47,833 nucleotides of DNA, from contig JAGVGT010000078.1 of assembly GCA_020056965.1 (NCBI GenBank), positions 1 to 47,833 of the forward strand, in the 5' to 3' direction. This DNA is from Deltaproteobacteria bacterium. GTDB lineage: Bacteria; Desulfobacterota; Desulfobulbia; Desulfobulbales; JAGXFP01. Positions 43,528 to 47,833 of this stretch are shown in pieces. The notes beneath the pieces are model-generated. The model made no database searches. It saw nothing but the letters and a program-made list of their open reading frames with translations, and had not been told where the DNA came from. The position numbers and the translations under genes were made by a program. Each line of letters begins with the position of its first letter. Position 1 is the first letter of the stretch.

Positions 43528-44994
43528 ATGAATAAACTATTTAAAAGAATCGCCATGACGGTACTGCCGATGCTGGCCTTAGCCGGTCCGGGCCAGGCCC
43601 TAGCCGCCCCCCAAAGCGGTGATTTCGAGGTGTCACCCTTTGTTGGTTACTACTGGTTCGACAGCGAAACCGACTATGATGATGATCCCGTCTGGGGCGG
43701 TCGTTTTGGTGCCATGATCACCGACCATCTCGAGGCTGAGGTTTCTGCCGCTGCGGTAGGCAGCAAACTTGAGAGTTCCGGTGAGGACGCCGACCTGCGT
43801 CAGTTTCAGGCCGACGCCCTCTATAATTTCAGTGGTATGGGTAAGCTGGTTCCCTTCGTGGCCGCCGGTATCGGCATGGCCCGATACAATTCTGATAACA
43901 GCGGTGAGCCAGACTTAGCGTTCCTGGTCGATTACGGAATTGGCGCGCGCTACTTCTTTACTGATAATCTGGCGGCTAGGATGGATTTGCGTCACCCTAT
44001 CGTTTTCAATAATGCCGAGACAAATTTCATGGCCACCGTGGGCGTTTCCTTCTTCTTCGGGGCTGCCAAGCAACCGGTGCAGGTGGCCGAAGTGGCTCCT
44101 GCCCCCGAGCCGCTCAAGGTGGTGGCTCCGGCTCCGGCTCCGGCTCCGCCGGCTGATCGTGACGGCGACGGCGTGCTTGATGCCGATGACCGGTGCCCCG
44201 AAACACCGATCGGTGTGGCGGTTGATCTCCAGGGCTGCCCCTTTGATTCTGACGGTGACGGCGTTGCCGATTATCAGGATGCGTGTCCGGATACTCCCCG
44301 TCAGGCCAAGGTTGACACCCGGGGTTGTCCGCTCGACAGCGATGGCGACGGAGTTTATGATTATCTGGATAAGTGTCCCGATACCACGGCCGGCGCCCCG
44401 GTCGATGTGAACGGCTGTCTGAAAGATAGCGATGGCGACGGGCTTTCCGACTGGGAGGAGATGAAACTGATCGGTACCGATCCCCATAATCCCGACAGTG
44501 ATGGTGACGGTCTGAACGATGGGGACGAGGTCAAAAAAATCCATAGCAACCCTCTTGATCCCGACACCGACAAAGGCAGCGTCAACGATGGACTGGAAGT
44601 CAACGTCGCCCACACCAACCCGCTGGACCCGAGCGATGACGTTAAGGAAATCAAACGGATCGAGCTGAAGGTCTTCTTTGATACCAACTCCGACGTGGTT
44701 AAGCCGGAATACTTCTCGGAGATTGAGCAGGTCGCCACCTTCCTCAAGGAGAACAGCGGGGTGTCCGGTACCGTCGAGGGACATACCGACAGCCGCGGTT
44801 CCGCCAAGCTCAACCAGGATCTCTCCGAGCGCCGCGCCAAGAGCGTCATCAAGGTGGCGGAGGAGCGCTTCGGGGTTGAGTCCGGACGTTTGACCGGGGC
44901 CGGTTACGGCGGCAGTCGACCGATCGCCGATAACGCGACCGCCGAAGGCCGCGCCAAGAACCGGCGGATCGAGGCGGCCTTCACCAGCCGCTAA
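43528..44994 (+). CDS. OmpA-family protein with beta-barrel and TSP3 repeats
   Basis: A 488-residue outer-membrane protein. The signal peptide ends at QALA-AP. The N-terminal ~190 residues form an OmpA-like barrel ([16 protein letters not shown] ... GVSFFFG). A Pro/Ala hinge leads to calcium-type thrombospondin-3 repeats ([17 protein letters not shown] and relatives). The C-terminal OmpA peptidoglycan-binding domain has [29 protein letters not shown] precedes the ATG. It tethers the outer membrane to peptidoglycan. Confidence 0.93.
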   Translation: MNKLFKRIAMTVLPMLALAGPGQALAAPQSGDFEVSPFVGYYWFDSETDYDDDPVWGGRFGAMITDHLEAEVSAAAVGSKLESSGEDADLRQFQADALYNFSGMGKLVPFVAAGIGMARYNSDNSGEPDLAFLVDYGIGARYFFTDNLAARMDLRHPIVFNNAETNFMATVGVSFFFGAAKQPVQVAEVAPAPEPLKVVAPAPAPAPPADRDGDGVLDADDRCPETPIGVAVDLQGCPFDSDGDGVADYQDACPDTPRQAKVDTRGCPLDSDGDGVYDYLDKCPDTTAGAPVDVNGCLKDSDGDGLSDWEEMKLIGTDPHNPDSDGDGLNDGDEVKKIHSNPLDPDTDKGSVNDGLEVNVAHTNPLDPSDDVKEIKRIELKVFFDTNSDVVKPEYFSEIEQVATFLKENSGVSGTVEGHTDSRGSAKLNQDLSERRAKSVIKVAEERFGVESGRLTGAGYGGSRPIADNATAEGRAKNRRIEAAFTSR

Positions 44995-45020
44995 GTTCGC
45001 CAAGCAGTCAGCAGTTCCCG

Positions 45021-45054
45021 GAAACGGCCCCTTCGCGGGCCGTTTCTTTTTTTT
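45021..45054 (+). terminator. Intrinsic terminator after the OmpA-family gene
   Basis: GAAACGGCCC (45021-45030) pairs perfectly with GGGCCGTTTC (45037-45046) around CTTCGC, followed by a run of T. Confidence 0.93.
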
Positions 45055-45199
45055 GGCGGGTCAGTCGGGGTTTCGGTTTGGTCCGGGGTCTGGTGGGGGC
45101 GGCTTTCAGCCGCAAATCGAAGTCCGGGGCTGGCGAGTTAATAGGCAGGGTTTGCCGCGCCATTCGTGGATAAACTCGCGCCCAGAATATGAGGTATGC

Positions 45200-46573
<1,374 letters not shown>

Positions 46574-46709
46574 GGGATTAGTTCGAGGTGGTGAAGGTTA
46601 TGGAATAAGGTTGCCCGGAGAGGCCTTTCCCGCTATTTTCTGATTTCGCACTTTACCGGGAAGTTTGATCCCGGCCCAATATTTTTATCGGAAAAAACGG
46701 AGGTCTGTG

Positions 46710-47270
46710 ATGCGCATCCCTGAAATTCTTACCCCCGAGCGTTGCGCCTTGCTGGTGGTGGATATCCAGGAGCGGCTGATGCCGGTGATCAACCATCGGG
46801 ATGAGGTGGTCAAGAACGCGGCCCTGTTGATCAAGGCAGCCAAGACCCTGAAGATGGAAATCCTTGCCACCACCCAGTATACCGCCCGGATCGGCGAGTT
46901 GCTGCCGGAAATCCAGGCTGAATTGGCCGGGCTGACGCCGCTGGACAAGATGCACTTCAGCTGCTTCGCCAATCCCGCCATCCAGGGTCGGATCAAGGCG
47001 ATTCCGCCGCCGGTCAATACCCTGATCATCTGCGGGGTCGAGACCCATATCTGCATCTACCAGACTGTGGCCGGGGCGTTGCGCGACGGCTACCGGGTGG
47101 TGGTGCCGGCCGATGCGGTCTCCTCGCGGACGGTCAAGAACCACAAGCTCGGTCTGGCCCGCCTGCGCGAATTGGGGGCGGTGGTGGCCAGTACCGAAAT
47201 GGTGATCTACGAGCTGTTGGGCGAGGCCGGAACCCCGGCTTTTAAGGAGTTGCTGCCGTTTTTGAAGTGA
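46710..47270 (+). CDS. Isochorismatase-like hydrolase
   Basis: A 186-residue cysteine hydrolase-fold protein. The Asp-Lys-Cys triad is visible: ALLVVDIQERL (Asp), LDKMHFSCF (Lys) and ICGVETHICIYQT (Cys). Small proteins of this type are often YcaC-like, with unknown substrate. The ATG at 46710 has GGAGG upstream; a longer reading from 46665 is less likely. Confidence 0.88.
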   Translation: MRIPEILTPERCALLVVDIQERLMPVINHRDEVVKNAALLIKAAKTLKMEILATTQYTARIGELLPEIQAELAGLTPLDKMHFSCFANPAIQGRIKAIPPPVNTLIICGVETHICIYQTVAGALRDGYRVVVPADAVSSRTVKNHKLGLARLRELGAVVASTEMVIYELLGEAGTPAFKELLPFLK

Positions 47271-47278
47271 CCAAAGAT

Positions 47279-47368
47279 GTCATTGCGAGGAGCGCTTCTG
47301 CGACGAAGCAATCTCTTCCTTGCCTAAAAAATACCAGATTGCTTCGTCGCTTTGCTTCTCGCAATGAC
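47279..47368. repeat. Palindromic 90-base intergenic repeat
   Basis: GTCATTGCGAG at 47279-47289 is matched by CTCGCAATGAC at 47358-47368. Inside, GACGAAGCAATCT pairs with AGATTGCTTCGTC. This nested structure is the common ATTGCGAG/GCAATGAC repeat type found scattered in many genomes. It lies between the hydrolase gene and the tRNA terminator. Confidence 0.85.
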
Positions 47369-47400
47369 GGGGCGGCCGAAGGTCGCCGGCCGCCAGGCAC

Positions 47401-47430
47401 AAAAAAAGGGCTGGTCAAATGACCAGCCCT
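47401..47430 (-). terminator. Intrinsic terminator of tRNA-Cys
   Basis: AGGGCTGGTC and GACCAGCCCT pair perfectly around AAAT; on the minus strand the stem is followed by a run of T (A at 47401-47407 on the plus strand). Confidence 0.92.
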
Positions 47431-47440
47431 TGGGAACTCA

Positions 47441-47516
47441 TGGAGGCGGCGAGCGGAGTCGAACCGCTGAATAAAGGTTTTGCAGACCTCTGCCTTAGCC
47501 ACTTGGCTACGCCGCC
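47441..47516 (-). tRNA. tRNA-Cys (GCA)
   Basis: The minus-strand sequence folds as a cloverleaf: acceptor GGCGGCG with CGCCGCC, anticodon loop CTGCAAA (anticodon GCA) in a GAGGT/ACCTT stem, and T-arm GCGGTTCGACTCCGC. The discriminator base is U, as usual for tRNA-Cys, and CCA is encoded. A terminator follows. Confidence 0.95.
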
Positions 47517-47622
47517 ACTCGTTTGTAGCGGGCCAATTCTAAACATAGATTGTTCTTTTTGACAAGAATAATTCCAAAAAAAAGCCCTTGTCGCCGTGGT
47601 TCTCCGGCGGATGGAGATATTG

Positions 47623-47833
47623 ATGGATGCCTTGAGCGAACTTACCGAAAACAACCGGAAGAATCTAGAGCGGCTGGAAGAAAAACTGGGCCACATCTTT
47701 CAGGACCGGACCCTCCTGCAATTGGCCCTGGTGCACCGCTCCTTCGCCTTCGAACAGGCCCGGCAGCCGGCCCGTGATAACGAACGGCTGGAATTCTTGG
47801 GCGATGCCGTCCTCGACCTGGTGGTCGGCCACG
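47623..47833 (+). CDS. rnc: Ribonuclease III, N-terminal part (cut by window end)
   Basis: The first 70 codons are present. The protein begins [20 protein letters not shown] and contains the RNase III signature [13 protein letters not shown], with Asp and Glu catalytic residues. Upstream, GGAG lies seven bases before the ATG at 47623; an in-frame ATG at 47611 is possible but less well placed. It processes double-stranded RNA, including rRNA precursors. Confidence 0.93.
   Translation, partial: MDALSELTENNRKNLERLEEKLGHIFQDRTLLQLALVHRSFAFEQARQPARDNERLEFLGDAVLDLVVGH

Overview
The window is chromosomal DNA from a Gram-negative, GC-rich bacterium. Three things point to the Desulfobacterota / former Deltaproteobacteria: a multiheme c-type cytochrome with CX4CH as well as CXXCH motifs, a 'C_GCAxxG_C_C' redox protein, and an XRE regulator with a two-CW-like cysteine cluster. 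A lipopolysaccharide (LPS) assembly locus and an OmpA-type porin confirm an outer membrane. The exact genus cannot be read from the sequence.

Layout. 0-6 kb: beta-carbonic anhydrase, a MORN-repeat protein, a SagB-type nitroreductase, a secreted HtrA-like protease, and a TMTC-like GT-C glycosyltransferase with TPRs. That last gene is bracketed by a direct repeat of the protease gene's 3' end. 6.1-9.7 kb: dnaE. 10.15-13.9 kb: an AT-rich array of integron gene cassettes. Six attC sites with strictly matching core pairs delimit six complete cassettes and one truncated cassette; no integrase gene is visible (a CALIN-type array). 13.9-27.3 kb: LPS and surface polysaccharide genes (heptosyltransferase, GT4, two GT2, GT25, epimerase, O-antigen ligase-like protein, MsbA, UDP-sugar dehydrogenase, GDP-mannose pyrophosphorylase). 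27.4-30.5 kb: a small membrane protein and a lipoprotein cytochrome with 11 heme motifs and near-identical 210-bp repeats. 31.3-33.2 kb: cysK and cysE. 33.5-35.4 kb: a low-GC accessory island with a PD-(D/E)XK-like protein, an XRE regulator, a HicB-like protein and a broken hicB remnant. 35.4-39.1 kb: metW, metX, an O-acetylhomoserine sulfhydrylase gene and an XRE regulator. 39.5-47.8 kb: clpB, a redox protein, a PilZ protein, an OmpA/TSP3 protein, asnS, an isochorismatase-like hydrolase, tRNA-Cys and the start of rnc.

How the genes work together. CysE and CysK make cysteine from serine. MetX, the sulfhydrylase and MetW make methionine from homoserine by the O-acetyl, direct-sulfhydrylation route. 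The glycosyltransferases, WaaL-like ligase and MsbA build and export LPS, and the dehydrogenase and GDP-mannose enzyme supply activated sugars.

The most interesting part is the cassette array. Two neighbouring cassettes encode, respectively, a zinc-ribbon plus HEPN-like protein with an RX4H motif (TIGR02391-like) and a protein resembling a class III nucleotidyl cyclase. A third encodes a three-helix membrane protein. These are candidate, unproven, phage-defence or toxin functions carried as mobile cassettes. Cassette proteins are otherwise mostly unrecognisable. Function assignments rest on motifs read by eye; no database search was possible.
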